Shown in pieces: positions 14,851 through 21,968 of a DNA stretch of 21,984 nt; the stretch's first letter is position 1, and every line of letters begins with the position of its first letter. A model generated the notes under the pieces. It was given only the letters and a program-made list of their open reading frames with translations, ran no database searches and had not been told where the DNA came from. The translations under genes were made by a program, and so were the position numbers. The DNA is from Actinomycetes bacterium. GTDB lineage: Bacteria > Actinomycetota > Thermoleophilia > Solirubrobacterales > Solirubrobacteraceae. Location: contig JAEYAL010000199.1 in assembly GCA_023404805.1 (NCBI GenBank), forward strand, positions 1 to 21,984, in the 5' to 3' direction.

Positions 14851-15374
14851 CAAACGTCCGGTGTCCCTCCAGACGAGTGGCTCACGGCCCGGCGTGCCCT
14901 GCGGCTCGCCTGGGAAGGGCCGTGACCCGCAGGGAATCAGGCTGAGGCGGGGTGTGCAAGCTCGCGTGACGCTTGTCAAACGCCCGTGCTTTCTGTGGTA
15001 CCCGCTGGTACGCGCGCGTCCGCCCATAGCTGCGGGCCTTCTTGCTGGCGGCGATGAACGGCTCTTCAATATGTCCTCGTGGCGGGGCACCGTTCGCCAG
15101 GTAGGGGAGATCTGCGACGGACGTCTGACCTGTCCCACGTGCGCGGTCTCCGGCTGCGGGGCCGCTTCCGGCGGGTTCCTCCCGTCGTGCCTGGCGATTT
15201 CGGTGCAGCGAGCACCGTTCGGGGCGGACTGCGCGCCCTCGGCCGAGCTGGGCATCGCTGTCCGGTCGTGCTTCATTTGGGTGGAGCACGTGATGTCTGT
15301 CACGCATCGCGACCGTGCAGCGCCGTGTCACCCGGCGCCGTCGGCCGGTCCCCCTCAGAAAGCCACCCGAGTCC
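14851..15374. other. Gene-free region upstream of the GMC oxidase, rich in small repeats
   Basis: No credible gene is seen on either strand: open frames exist, but their codons lack the window's GC3 bias and match no family I know. The region contains overlapping inverted repeats (14882-14934), small perfect hairpins GTACC/GGTAC (14998-15011) and CGGTGC/GCACCG (15201-15217), and two direct repeats. One is TGACCTGTCCCA (14815-14826 and 15126-15137); the other is GCACCGTTCG (15087-15096 and 15212-15221). It may be a long leader or control region for the exported oxidase. Confidence 0.5.
14882..14934 (+). promoter_or_regulatory. Two interleaved inverted repeats (alternative stems or pseudoknot)
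   Basis: TCACGGCCC (14882-14890) pairs with GGGCCGTGA (14917-14925), and CCCTGCGG (14897-14904) pairs with CCGCAGGG (14927-14934). The arms interleave as a-b-a'-b'. The two stems therefore either exclude each other, as in an attenuator or switch, or form a pseudoknot. In GC-rich DNA such pairs can arise by chance, so function is unproven. Confidence 0.3.
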
Positions 15375-16964
15375 ATGTCCGATCCCCAGATCACGCGCCG
15401 CACCCTCCTGGTGGGCGCGGCGGCCACCGGCGTCGCGGCGGCGCTGCCTCGCACCGCGTCCGCGGCGCGGCAGGTGCCGACGCGGGAGCTGAGGCGCCCG
15501 GTCGTGGTGCTCGGCTCCGGCTTCGGCGGTTCCGTCACGGCGCTGCGGCTCGCGCAGGCCGGGGTGGACGTGACGATGATCGAGCGCGGCCGCCGCTGGC
15601 CGGTCGGGCAGAAGGGCACGTTCCCCGGCATCGGGACGATGGACTACCGCGCGATCTGGCTCGGGTCGACGTCGTCGATCCTGCCGGGCATGAGGCCCAT
15701 CTCGGACCGCCGCAAGTACACCGGCCTGGTCGAAGCGATCCAGGGGCGCGGCGTCGTCGTGGCCTGCGGCGCGGCGGTCGGCGGCGGGTCGCTGCCGTAC
15801 CACGGCATGTCGGTCCAGCCGCGCGGCGACCTCTTCGAGCGCGTCATGCCCGGGGCGCTCGACTACGAGGAGTTCGACGCCAAGTGGTATCCGAAGGCCG
15901 CGTCGATGCTGAAGATCGGCGCGATGCCCCAGGACGTGCTCGACTCCGACCAGTACAGCGCGAGCCGGACCTGGCAGCAGTTCGTCGCCAAGGCGGGGCT
16001 GCCGCCGGCGAGGCCGCTGCCGATGACCGTCGACTGGGACGTGGTCCGCCGCGAGATCCGGGGCGAGCTGCGCCCGTACTTCTCCAACGGCGACGTGCTC
16101 TTCGGCGCGAACGGCCCCGGCAAACACTCGCTCGACACGAACTACATCCCGGCCGCGGAAGCGACCGGCAAAGTGGAGCTGCTGCCGCTCCACCACGTGC
16201 AGGACATCACCCGCGACCGCCGCGGCCGGTGGGTGCTCGCCATCAACCGGATCAACCACAACGGCGCGGTCCTGGAGCGGATCACGCTGACGGCCGACGC
16301 GCTCTTCCTCGGGGCAGGGTCGCCGAACACGACCAAGCTGCTCGTGAACGCCGGCGGCCGCGGCACGATCACCGGCCTCCCCGACCAGACCGGCCAGTTC
16401 TGGGGCACCAACGGCGACCTCATCGTCGGCCAGGTGCTGCCGAAGCCGATGGGCGGGCTCGGCGGGCCCGCGAGCGTCGCCAGCTGCGACTGGGACGACC
16501 CCGCTGGCCCGGTGACGGTGCTGTTCGCGCCCGTGCCGCTGACGCGGGGCAAGACGAACCCGTACATGCAGACCGTGGCGATGTACATCCCCGACAAGCT
16601 CGGCAAGTGGGTCTACGACGGCCGCAAGAACGACGCGGTCGTCGAGCTGCCGGGCGCGCTGCGCACGCCGGCCGCCGCGCACGCCCACCGCAAGCTCGAC
16701 GCGGTGGCCCGCGCTGCTGGGTCGGTCGGCACGATCGACCTGACGGCGGGCTTGCCGAACACCTTCCACGCGCTGGGCGGAGCCGCGATCGGCAAGGTCT
16801 GCGACGACTACGGCCGCGTCCTCGGCCAGAAAGGCCTCTACGTCACCGACGGCGCTCTGATCCCAGGCTCGACCGCGTGCGCGAACCCGTCGCTGACGAT
16901 CGCGGCGCTCGCCGAGCGCAACGTCCAGACGGTGATCCGCCAGGATCTCGGGACGGCGTTCTGA
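15375..16964 (+). CDS. Tat-exported GMC oxidoreductase, cholesterol-oxidase-like
   Basis: This is a 529-residue FAD enzyme that oxidises an alcohol, plausibly a sterol or other bulky lipid, with O2 or another acceptor. ATG 15375 begins a twin-arginine signal (ITRRTLL, 6-12) and an Ala-rich core to about residue 31. Export in folded form with bound FAD fits a Tat substrate. FAD signature GSGFGG is at 47-52 with E70 for the ribose; GGGSLPYHG is the second FAD-contact loop. In the C-terminal block, H465 (FHALGGAAIG) and N504 (CANPSLTIAALAER) sit 39 residues apart, matching the active-site His and Asn of cholesterol oxidase (38 apart in Brevibacterium/Streptomyces numbering). YVTDGALIPGS is the usual GMC end motif. 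A secreted lipase follows. The family is firm; the substrate is inferred. Confidence 0.9.
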   Translation: MSDPQITRRTLLVGAAATGVAAALPRTASAARQVPTRELRRPVVVLGSGFGGSVTALRLAQAGVDVTMIERGRRWPVGQKGTFPGIGTMDYRAIWLGSTSSILPGMRPISDRRKYTGLVEAIQGRGVVVACGAAVGGGSLPYHGMSVQPRGDLFERVMPGALDYEEFDAKWYPKAASMLKIGAMPQDVLDSDQYSASRTWQQFVAKAGLPPARPLPMTVDWDVVRREIRGELRPYFSNGDVLFGANGPGKHSLDTNYIPAAEATGKVELLPLHHVQDITRDRRGRWVLAINRINHNGAVLERITLTADALFLGAGSPNTTKLLVNAGGRGTITGLPDQTGQFWGTNGDLIVGQVLPKPMGGLGGPASVASCDWDDPAGPVTVLFAPVPLTRGKTNPYMQTVAMYIPDKLGKWVYDGRKNDAVVELPGALRTPAAAHAHRKLDAVARAAGSVGTIDLTAGLPNTFHALGGAAIGKVCDDYGRVLGQKGLYVTDGALIPGSTACANPSLTIAALAERNVQTVIRQDLGTAF

Positions 16965-17070
16965 TGCCCCGCCACCTGTCCGGTCCGCGCATCCGCCGCG
17001 GCGCAGCGCGCGCCGGCCGCCCGCGCCCCACTCAAACCGAAGTCGTCCCCAAAAGCGGTGCGACGCTTGT

Positions 17071-17076
17071 TACCGT
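17071..17076 (+). promoter_or_regulatory. Candidate -10 (TACCGT) for the lipase gene
   Basis: TACCGT lies 31 bases before ATG 17108, which has its own AAGGAAG ribosome-binding site, so this would be a leadered transcript. It suggests that the lipase can be transcribed separately from the GMC gene 143 bp upstream. Confidence 0.3.
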
Positions 17077-17107
17077 TCGGCACAGTCTGCTGGCCAAGGA
17101 AGTCCCC

Positions 17108-18457
17108 ATGCTGAGTCCCACGGCATCCATGCGGCGAACCGCCGCCGCCCTCACCCTCGCCGCGAGCTGCGGCGCGCTCGCTCCGGCGGCCGAGGCGGCG
17201 CCGCCTCGGCCCAAGAACGACCCGTTCTACCACTACTCCGGCGAGACGCCGCTCGAGCAGGTCGCTCCTGGCACCGTCCTCAAGACGCGCGCCAAGCCGC
17301 TCCACATCATCGGCATCCCCACGCCGATCCGCATGGTGCAGCTGCTCTACCGCTCGACGGGGCAGGTCGGCCAGCCGACCGTCAATGTCACGTCGGTCCT
17401 GCAGCCGCCGGTCAAGCTCAAGACCCCGCGCGTGCTCTCGTACCAGTCCGCGTACGACTCGCTCAGCCCCGACGACCAGCCGTCCTACGCGCTGGCGGGC
17501 GGCAACACGTTCGGCGGGATCATCAACCACGGCGAGACGCTGCTGACGTCGCAGTGGCTGCTCGCGGGGTACCACGTCGCCGTTCCCGACACCGAAGGGC
17601 AGCAGGCCAACTTCGCGGCGGGCCCGGAGTACGGCCTCAACACGCTCGACGGCCTCCGCGCCGCGCTCGCGTCGCCTGCGGTCGGGCTCAAGGCCACGTC
17701 GAAGGCGGGCCTGATCGGCTACTCGGGCGGCGCGATCGCCACCGAGTGGGCGGCTGAGCTCGCGCCGACGTACGCGCCCGACATCGACGACAACCTCGTC
17801 GGTGCGGCGATGGGCGGCGTGCTCGTGAGCCCGGGCCACAACCTGCACTACATCGAGGGCAGCAAGACCTGGGCCGGCGTCGCGCCGATGGCGATCATCG
17901 GCGCCGCCCGCGCCTACGGCGTCGACATCACGCCGTACCTCAGCGCCTACGGCCTGAAGATCTACAACAAGATGAAGAAGGCTTCGATCAGCGAAGTCCT
18001 CGGCGCGTACCCAGGCCTGCGCTGGAAGCAGCTCGCCAAGCCCGAGTACCCGACCGCCGAGAGCATCAAGATCTACGTCGACCTCGTCAACCAGCTGATC
18101 ATGGGCACGGGCGGCACGCCGACCACGCCGCTGTTCATCGGGCAAGGCGCCAAGGGCGAGCTCGAGGGCACGCCTGGCGACAAGCCTGGCATCGGCAAGG
18201 GCGACGGCGTGATGATCGCCGGCGACGTGCGCTCGCTGGCCCGCCAGTACTGCGACGCGGGGACCAAGGTCGAGTACCGCGAGTACGCATCGCGGAGCCA
18301 CGTGAGCACGCTGCCGGCCTGGCTGCCGTCGGCCAACGGCTGGCTTCGCCAGCGCTTTGCCGGAGCGCCGGCGCCGCAGAACTGCGCGACGATCGCACCG
18401 GGCAACCCGCTCGACCCGATCGAGTACAGCGGCAGCGACGCCGCCGAATCGCGCTAA
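17108..18457 (+). CDS. Secretory lipase family alpha/beta hydrolase
   Basis: The 449-residue protein belongs to the secretory lipase group (Candida LIP-like, also common in actinobacteria), which hydrolyses acyl esters outside the cell. ATG 17108 has AAGGAAG just upstream; the frame stays open far upstream without coding signal, so this start is well supported. A Sec signal covers 1-31 (MRRTAAALTLAAS core, cleavage near AEAA). The nucleophile elbow is GYSGG (204-208), with S206. The likely Asp is D366 in KGDGVMIAGD, with D373 as an alternative, and the likely His is H398 in RSHVS. Two Cys (382 and 426) could form a disulfide. It lies 143 bp after the GMC oxidase; a joint role in lipid or sterol-ester use is plausible but unproven. 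Confidence 0.9.
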   Translation: MLSPTASMRRTAAALTLAASCGALAPAAEAAPPRPKNDPFYHYSGETPLEQVAPGTVLKTRAKPLHIIGIPTPIRMVQLLYRSTGQVGQPTVNVTSVLQPPVKLKTPRVLSYQSAYDSLSPDDQPSYALAGGNTFGGIINHGETLLTSQWLLAGYHVAVPDTEGQQANFAAGPEYGLNTLDGLRAALASPAVGLKATSKAGLIGYSGGAIATEWAAELAPTYAPDIDDNLVGAAMGGVLVSPGHNLHYIEGSKTWAGVAPMAIIGAARAYGVDITPYLSAYGLKIYNKMKKASISEVLGAYPGLRWKQLAKPEYPTAESIKIYVDLVNQLIMGTGGTPTTPLFIGQGAKGELEGTPGDKPGIGKGDGVMIAGDVRSLARQYCDAGTKVEYREYASRSHVSTLPAWLPSANGWLRQRFAGAPAPQNCATIAPGNPLDPIEYSGSDAAESR

Positions 18458-18470
18458 GCCTCCCGCTGCA

Positions 18471-18495
18471 GGGCGGTCGCTGGCAGCGGCCGCCC
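18471..18495 (+). terminator. Hairpin after the lipase gene
   Basis: GGGCGG (18471-18476) pairs with CCGCCC (18490-18495) and the stem continues inward through a T-G wobble and further GC pairs to a small loop. A second hairpin, CTGGCC/GGCCAG with a 4-base loop, follows at 18511-18526. The first lies 13 bases after the stop. There is no real T-tract. Confidence 0.45.
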
Positions 18496-18630
18496 GCCTT
18501 TGCGGCGCGCCTGGCCGTCCGGCCAGGGCCGGCCGGGTACTACGCGTCGGCCGGTCTGCCCAAATCGGGGCTCGGGGACTCTGGAAGTGCGTCCAATGTT
18601 CCGATCCAAGGGGCGACCCTCCGGCCATCG

Positions 18631-19581
18631 ATGACTGACGCTTTCCCCCGAGCCGACCGCAGCCCCCTCGGCACCGCCGAGCAGGCCGAACGCGACCTGC
18701 ACGCGCAGGTCGCGCTGCTGGAGACCGCCTTCGAGCATGCGCTGGTCGGCAACGTCATCACCCGGATCGAGGGGCCGGGCCGCAGCAGCGTCGTGAAGTG
18801 CAACCCCGCGTTCGCGCGGATGGTCGGTGCGACGATCGAGGACGTCATCGACCGCGTCGGGCCGTCGCTGATCTACCCCGAGGACGCCGACAAACACCGC
18901 GAGCTGGTCACGACGGCCGACGCGCTCGGCTCGGCCACGGGCGAGATCCGCCTGCAGCACCGCGCCGGACATGGCATCTGGGCCGAGGTCGCCATCTCGT
19001 GCGTGTGCACCGGCTCTGGCGACCTGCTGCGCGTGGTCCAGGCCGTCGACATCACTGCCCGTAAAGAGGCCGAGGAGCACCTGCGCTACCTCGCCGAGCA
19101 CGACGCGCTGACGGGCGTCCGCGGGCGCCGCTCCCTCGAGCAGGAGCTCGTCCGCGCAGCCAGCCGCGTCCGCGACGGCGAGCGGGCGGCGCTGCTGCTG
19201 ATCGACTTGAACGGCTTCAAGTCGGTCAACGACTCGCTGGGGCACTCCGAAGGCGACAACATCCTGGTGCGGGTGGCGGCCGCGCTGCGGCACACGGTGC
19301 GGCCGCAAGATACGGTCGCCCGGCTCGGCGGTGACGAGTTCGCGGTCCTGCTGCCGGACACCGGGATCGAGGGCGCTGAGCGCGTCGCGACCAAGCTCGC
19401 CGCCGCGATCGCGCGCCACGGCACGACGACCAGCGAGGGCCGGACGGCGTCGGTGACCGGCGCGATCGGGATCGCCGTGCTCAGCCCCGAGTCGCCGATC
19501 GGGCCGGAGGAGGCGCTCCGCCTCGCCGACGCCGATATGTACCGCGCCAAGGCCGCGTGCCTGGTCGCGGCGCCGAGCTGA
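18631..19581 (+). CDS. Cytosolic PAS-GGDEF diguanylate cyclase
   Basis: This is a 316-residue soluble protein with no membrane segment. A PAS domain (about 30-146, ending in VDITARKEAEE) is followed by a GGDEF domain (about 152-312). Active-site GGDEF is at 233-237 and the inhibitory site RxxD at R224/D227, so it should make c-di-GMP under product feedback. DLNGFKSVND (192-201) carries the GTP/metal-binding residues. The usual LTGLxNRR entry motif reads LTGVRGRR, a mild deviation. The ATG at 18631 has no ribosome-binding site at normal spacing (AAGGGG is 17 bases away). It is the second diguanylate cyclase in the window and may respond to a cytosolic cue, in contrast to the membrane one at 2487-4226. 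Confidence 0.92.
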   Translation: MTDAFPRADRSPLGTAEQAERDLHAQVALLETAFEHALVGNVITRIEGPGRSSVVKCNPAFARMVGATIEDVIDRVGPSLIYPEDADKHRELVTTADALGSATGEIRLQHRAGHGIWAEVAISCVCTGSGDLLRVVQAVDITARKEAEEHLRYLAEHDALTGVRGRRSLEQELVRAASRVRDGERAALLLIDLNGFKSVNDSLGHSEGDNILVRVAAALRHTVRPQDTVARLGGDEFAVLLPDTGIEGAERVATKLAAAIARHGTTTSEGRTASVTGAIGIAVLSPESPIGPEEALRLADADMYRAKAACLVAAPS

Positions 19582-19594
19582 GCCCGGCGCCGCG
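19566..19594 (+). terminator. Hairpin with the diguanylate cyclase stop in its loop
   Basis: CGCGGCGCCG (19566-19575) pairs perfectly over 10 bp with CGGCGCCGCG (19585-19594). The 9-base loop contains the TGA stop (19579-19581). The stem can extend by a T-G and a G-C pair. A small hairpin, GCAGC/GCTGC (19608-19622), follows and could serve the convergent dehydrogenase gene. Confidence 0.55.
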
Positions 19595-19632
19595 GCGTGG
19601 TTGGGTCGCAGCGGTGAGCTGCTCGCCGGCGG

Positions 19633-20499
19633 TCAGGCGGGGGTTTCGCTCTTCGCGTCGGACGGGTCGTTGACGGCCTGGGCCATGCGGTCGCCGCGCT
19701 CGACCATCTTGCGCGTGTTCTTGTCGCGGGCGATCGCGAGCTCGATCAGCGGCATCAGCCCGCGGATCGCGAACTGGAAGCGCACCCAGCGCGGAGCGAA
19801 GATCAGCTGGCGGCGCTTCTCGATGCCTTCCATCGTGATCTCGACGGCGTCCTCGACGGTCATGCGCTTCTTGAAGAACTCGGGCACGCCCTGGAGGCCG
19901 CCGCCCGCTTCGCTGTCGACGGTGTCGCGGACGAGCTTCGTGTCGACCCACGAGTAGTAGACCGTGCCGACGCGCGTGCCGGTGGGGTAGAGCTCCATCC
20001 GCAGCGCGCGCGACATGTTGTCGACGCCAGCCTTGGCCGCCGTGTACGGGACCATTCCGGGGAGCGGCGAGATCGCCGACTGCGACGCGACGTTGAGGAT
20101 GTAGCCCTGGCGCTTGACGACGTGCGGGACGGCGGCGCGGACGGTGTTCCAGACGCCGGTCAGGTTGACGGCGATGGTGCGGTCCCAGTCGCTGTCGCGC
20201 AGGCCCCGCAGCGTGCCGACGGGCGAGACGCCCGCGTTGGCGACGACCACGTCGATGCCGCCGAAGTGCTCGGCCGCCTCGTCGACGGCCGTGGTGAGGC
20301 CCTCGCGGTCGGTCACATCGGCGAACAGCGCGAGGCCGCCGAGCTCCTCGGCCAGCGCGTCGAGCAGCTCCCGCTCAAGGCCGACGAGCGCCACTTTGGC
20401 ACCGCGCGCCGCCGAAGCCCGGGCGATCTGCGCGCCGATGCCGCGCGCAGCGCCGGTCACCAGAACGACGCGTCCATCAAGGTCATAGCGCTCAGCCAT
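19633..20499 (-). CDS. Short-chain dehydrogenase/reductase (SDR)
   Basis: This is a 288-residue classical SDR using NAD(P)H on an unknown alcohol or ketone. The Rossmann motif TGAARGIG is at 15-22, NAG at 88-90 and the structural N112. The catalytic S139, Y152 and K156 (YTAAK) have normal spacing. The usual PG after the sixth strand is replaced by YS (182-183, in VYYSWVDT). A C-terminal extension from about 235 (FAPRWVRFQF) is hydrophobic and basic and could touch membrane or another subunit. The ATG at 20499 has no ribosome-binding site, but TACAGT ends six bases upstream, suggesting a leaderless mRNA. A strong hairpin separates it from the upstream LLM gene on the same strand. Confidence 0.92.
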   Translation of the reverse strand: MAERYDLDGRVVLVTGAARGIGAQIARASAARGAKVALVGLERELLDALAEELGGLALFADVTDREGLTTAVDEAAEHFGGIDVVVANAGVSPVGTLRGLRDSDWDRTIAVNLTGVWNTVRAAVPHVVKRQGYILNVASQSAISPLPGMVPYTAAKAGVDNMSRALRMELYPTGTRVGTVYYSWVDTKLVRDTVDSEAGGGLQGVPEFFKKRMTVEDAVEITMEGIEKRRQLIFAPRWVRFQFAIRGLMPLIELAIARDKNTRKMVERGDRMAQAVNDPSDAKSETPA

Positions 20500-20505
20500 T
20501 ACGCC

Positions 20506-20511
20506 ACTGTA
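20506..20511 (-). promoter_or_regulatory. Candidate -10 (TACAGT) for the SDR gene
   Basis: On the minus strand TACAGT (20511-20506) ends six bases before the ATG at 20499, matching the leaderless spacing seen elsewhere. It lies downstream of the large hairpin at 20561-20609, so the SDR gene probably has its own promoter. Confidence 0.35.
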
Positions 20512-20560
20512 ACTTACGCGCGAGCGATTTGGTACCCCGATGTACCGCCACGGCGGCACA

Positions 20561-20609
20561 CGTACGGGTCGGATTCCCCGGCACCTAGCCGGGTAATCCG
20601 ACCCGTACG
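20561..20609 (-). terminator. Long near-perfect hairpin downstream of the LLM oxidoreductase gene
   Basis: Outer arms of 15 bases (20561-20575 and 20595-20609) are perfectly complementary. After one mismatch (20576/20594), CCCGGC (20577-20582) pairs with GCCGGG (20588-20593) around a 5-base loop. This 22-position stem begins 14 bases after the LLM stop. There is no T-tract on either strand. It is the strongest hairpin in the window; a terminator or a repeat-type palindrome fits best. Confidence 0.6.
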
Positions 20610-20623
20610 GCGCGCGGACCGCG

Positions 20624-21619
20624 TCAGGTCGTGAGCGCGTGGACGCCGCGCAGCGCCGGCAGCACCTCGCCGCCATACAGCGCGATGGTCCCTGCCGGGT
20701 CGGCTTGGCCGATGAGCTGCAGCGTGATCACGTCGGCGCCGATGGCCTCGATCTCGCGGATCCGCTGCACATGCTCTTCGGGGTCCTCGCTCACGATGAA
20801 GCCCTGCCGCGCGAAGTCCTCGTCGCTGAGCTGCGCGTCGGCGCGGCGCTGCATCTCGTCCTGGCTCGAGATGTCGTCGGTGTAGAGCTCAGGCAGCTGC
20901 GTCGGCTTCCAGCGCCGCGCGCCCTCGATGACCGCCTCGCGATCGGCAGCCCACGCCATCCCGGTCTGCAGGATCACGCGCCCGGGCTCGCGGCCGAACT
21001 CCGCGCACGCGTCGCGGTAGGCGCTGATCACCTCGGGCGCCGACTCCGGATCGCCGAGCGTCCAGAGGCCGTCGCCGTACTGGCCGGCGATCCGCGCGGC
21101 CTTGGGGCCGAACGCCGACACGATCAGCTTCGGCCGCCCGCGGATGGTCCAGAGCTTGGCGTCCTTCAGGCGGAACCAATCGGTCTCCACGGTGACCGTC
21201 TCGCCGCGCCACAGCCGCGTGATCGCGTCGAGGCCAGCGGCGAACCGCGCGTGCTGCTCGTCGACCGACGGCCAGTCGAGGCCGAGCGGCGATTCGTTGA
21301 CGGACTCGCCGGAGCCGACGCCGAGCGTGACGCGGCCGGGGTAGAGGGCTTCCAGCGACATGAACGCCTGGGCGATCACCGCCGGGTGGTAGTGGTGCAC
21401 GACGGGCGTCACGCCGGTCGCCAGCGGTTTCTTGGTCACCTGGCCGATCGCGCCGAGCGTGACCCAGGCCTGCGACGCCTCGCCGTCCGGGAACCAGGGC
21501 GCGAAGTGATCGGACAGGCCGATCCCATCGAAGCCGGCTTCGTCGGCCGCCTTGGCCTGCGCGACCAGCTCCGGGGGAGTGAACTCCTCGGTGGAGCCGG
21601 CGAACCAGTACTGCGTCAT
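20624..21619 (-). CDS. LLM-class F420-dependent oxidoreductase (FGD-like)
   Basis: This is a 331-residue TIM-barrel flavin-like enzyme of the luciferase-like monooxygenase superfamily, closest in style to F420-dependent glucose-6-phosphate dehydrogenase and its TIGR03557-type relatives. It uses the deazaflavin F420 to move a hydride. Visible motifs are SDHFAPWFPDGEASQAW (36-52, His38 matching the FGD active-site His), HHYHPAVIAQAF (75-86), YPGRVTLGVGSGESVNE (93-109) and SAFGPKAA (168-175). The start at 21619 has GGAAAGG a few bases upstream; the ATG at 21634 lacks such a site. The substrate cannot be read from sequence. It is transcribed alone or with the small upstream gene; a strong hairpin follows the stop. 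Confidence 0.93.
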   Translation of the reverse strand: MTQYWFAGSTEEFTPPELVAQAKAADEAGFDGIGLSDHFAPWFPDGEASQAWVTLGAIGQVTKKPLATGVTPVVHHYHPAVIAQAFMSLEALYPGRVTLGVGSGESVNESPLGLDWPSVDEQHARFAAGLDAITRLWRGETVTVETDWFRLKDAKLWTIRGRPKLIVSAFGPKAARIAGQYGDGLWTLGDPESAPEVISAYRDACAEFGREPGRVILQTGMAWAADREAVIEGARRWKPTQLPELYTDDISSQDEMQRRADAQLSDEDFARQGFIVSEDPEEHVQRIREIEAIGADVITLQLIGQADPAGTIALYGGEVLPALRGVHALTT

Positions 21620-21636
21620 CCGGGGCCTTTCCATGC

Positions 21637-21668
21637 CGCTAGGCGTCGTCGACCAGCGACGCTAGGCG
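21637..21668 (-). promoter_or_regulatory. Direct repeats and hairpin upstream of the LLM gene
   Basis: CGCTAGGCG occurs at 21637-21645 and 21660-21668. Between them GCGTCG (21643-21648) can pair with CGACGC (21657-21662). The element lies 18-49 bases before the LLM start, where an operator or leader structure would sit. It is short and may be chance. Confidence 0.25.
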
Positions 21669-21732
21669 AGGCTCGGCGCGCGCTGTGCAGCAGGCGCGGT
21701 CAGCGGGCGCGCTGCTTGCGACAAATCGGATG

Positions 21733-21775
21733 AGCGGGCGCCCTTGCGCCGCCGACCGGCGCGGCGCCGCCCGCT
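21733..21775 (-). terminator. Compound hairpin at the stop of the small membrane protein gene
   Basis: AGCGGGCG (21733-21740) pairs perfectly with CGCCCGCT (21768-21775), with an inner stem GCGCC/GGCGC (21746-21750 and 21758-21762). The TAG stop (21776-21774) overlaps the stem edge. No T-tract. Confidence 0.5.
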
Positions 21776-21968
21776 ACTGGCCGATGGCGCTCTGGAAGTC
21801 CTCGATCTGCGCGGGCAGATTGGCGTTGCTGTCGGACGGGAGCCCAGAGGTGGTCGACAGCTCGTCGCTGAGCCAGAGGCCGAACGCGCCGCCCGCGGCC
21901 GCGAACACGGCTCCGACGAGCGCGATCTGCAGGAACCGCGCGCCGGCCGAGCGCTTGGGCCGCGCCAC
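21774..21968 (-). CDS. Small single-TM protein, possibly 5' partial
   Basis: At least 64 residues follow the GTG at 21968; the frame remains open (PAAAA) to the window edge, so the gene may start off-window. There is a basic N-terminus (ARPKRSAGARF), one hydrophobic segment (about 14-33), then a Ser/Asp/Asn-rich exposed tail ending DFQSAIGQ. Basic residues before the membrane segment predict the tail faces outside. A hairpin terminator overlaps the stop. I recognise no family. GC3 bias supports real coding. Confidence 0.55.
   Translation of the reverse strand: MARPKRSAGARFLQIALVGAVFAAAGGAFGLWLSDELSTTSGLPSDSNANLPAQIEDFQSAIGQ

Noticed and set aside
14851..15374. Known RNA classes (RNase P RNA, tmRNA, SRP RNA, cobalamin, c-di-GMP or c-di-AMP riboswitch)
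   Set aside because: I looked for their conserved cores by eye and found none; a covariance-model search would be decisive.
14882..15631. Minus-strand frame in the gap before the GMC gene
   Set aside because: The segment near 14990-15110 looks slightly protein-like, but GC3 is not biased, there is no ribosome-binding site and it overlaps the GMC start.
14840..18457. A single 1205-codon plus-strand open frame
   Set aside because: Its first part runs through non-coding sequence and then out of frame through the GMC gene; only the last 449 codons, after a ribosome-binding site at 17097, form the lipase.
21620..21634. Upstream ATG (21634) for the LLM oxidoreductase
   Set aside because: There is no ribosome-binding site before it, whereas GGAAAGG precedes the ATG at 21619, which also begins closer to the usual first beta strand.
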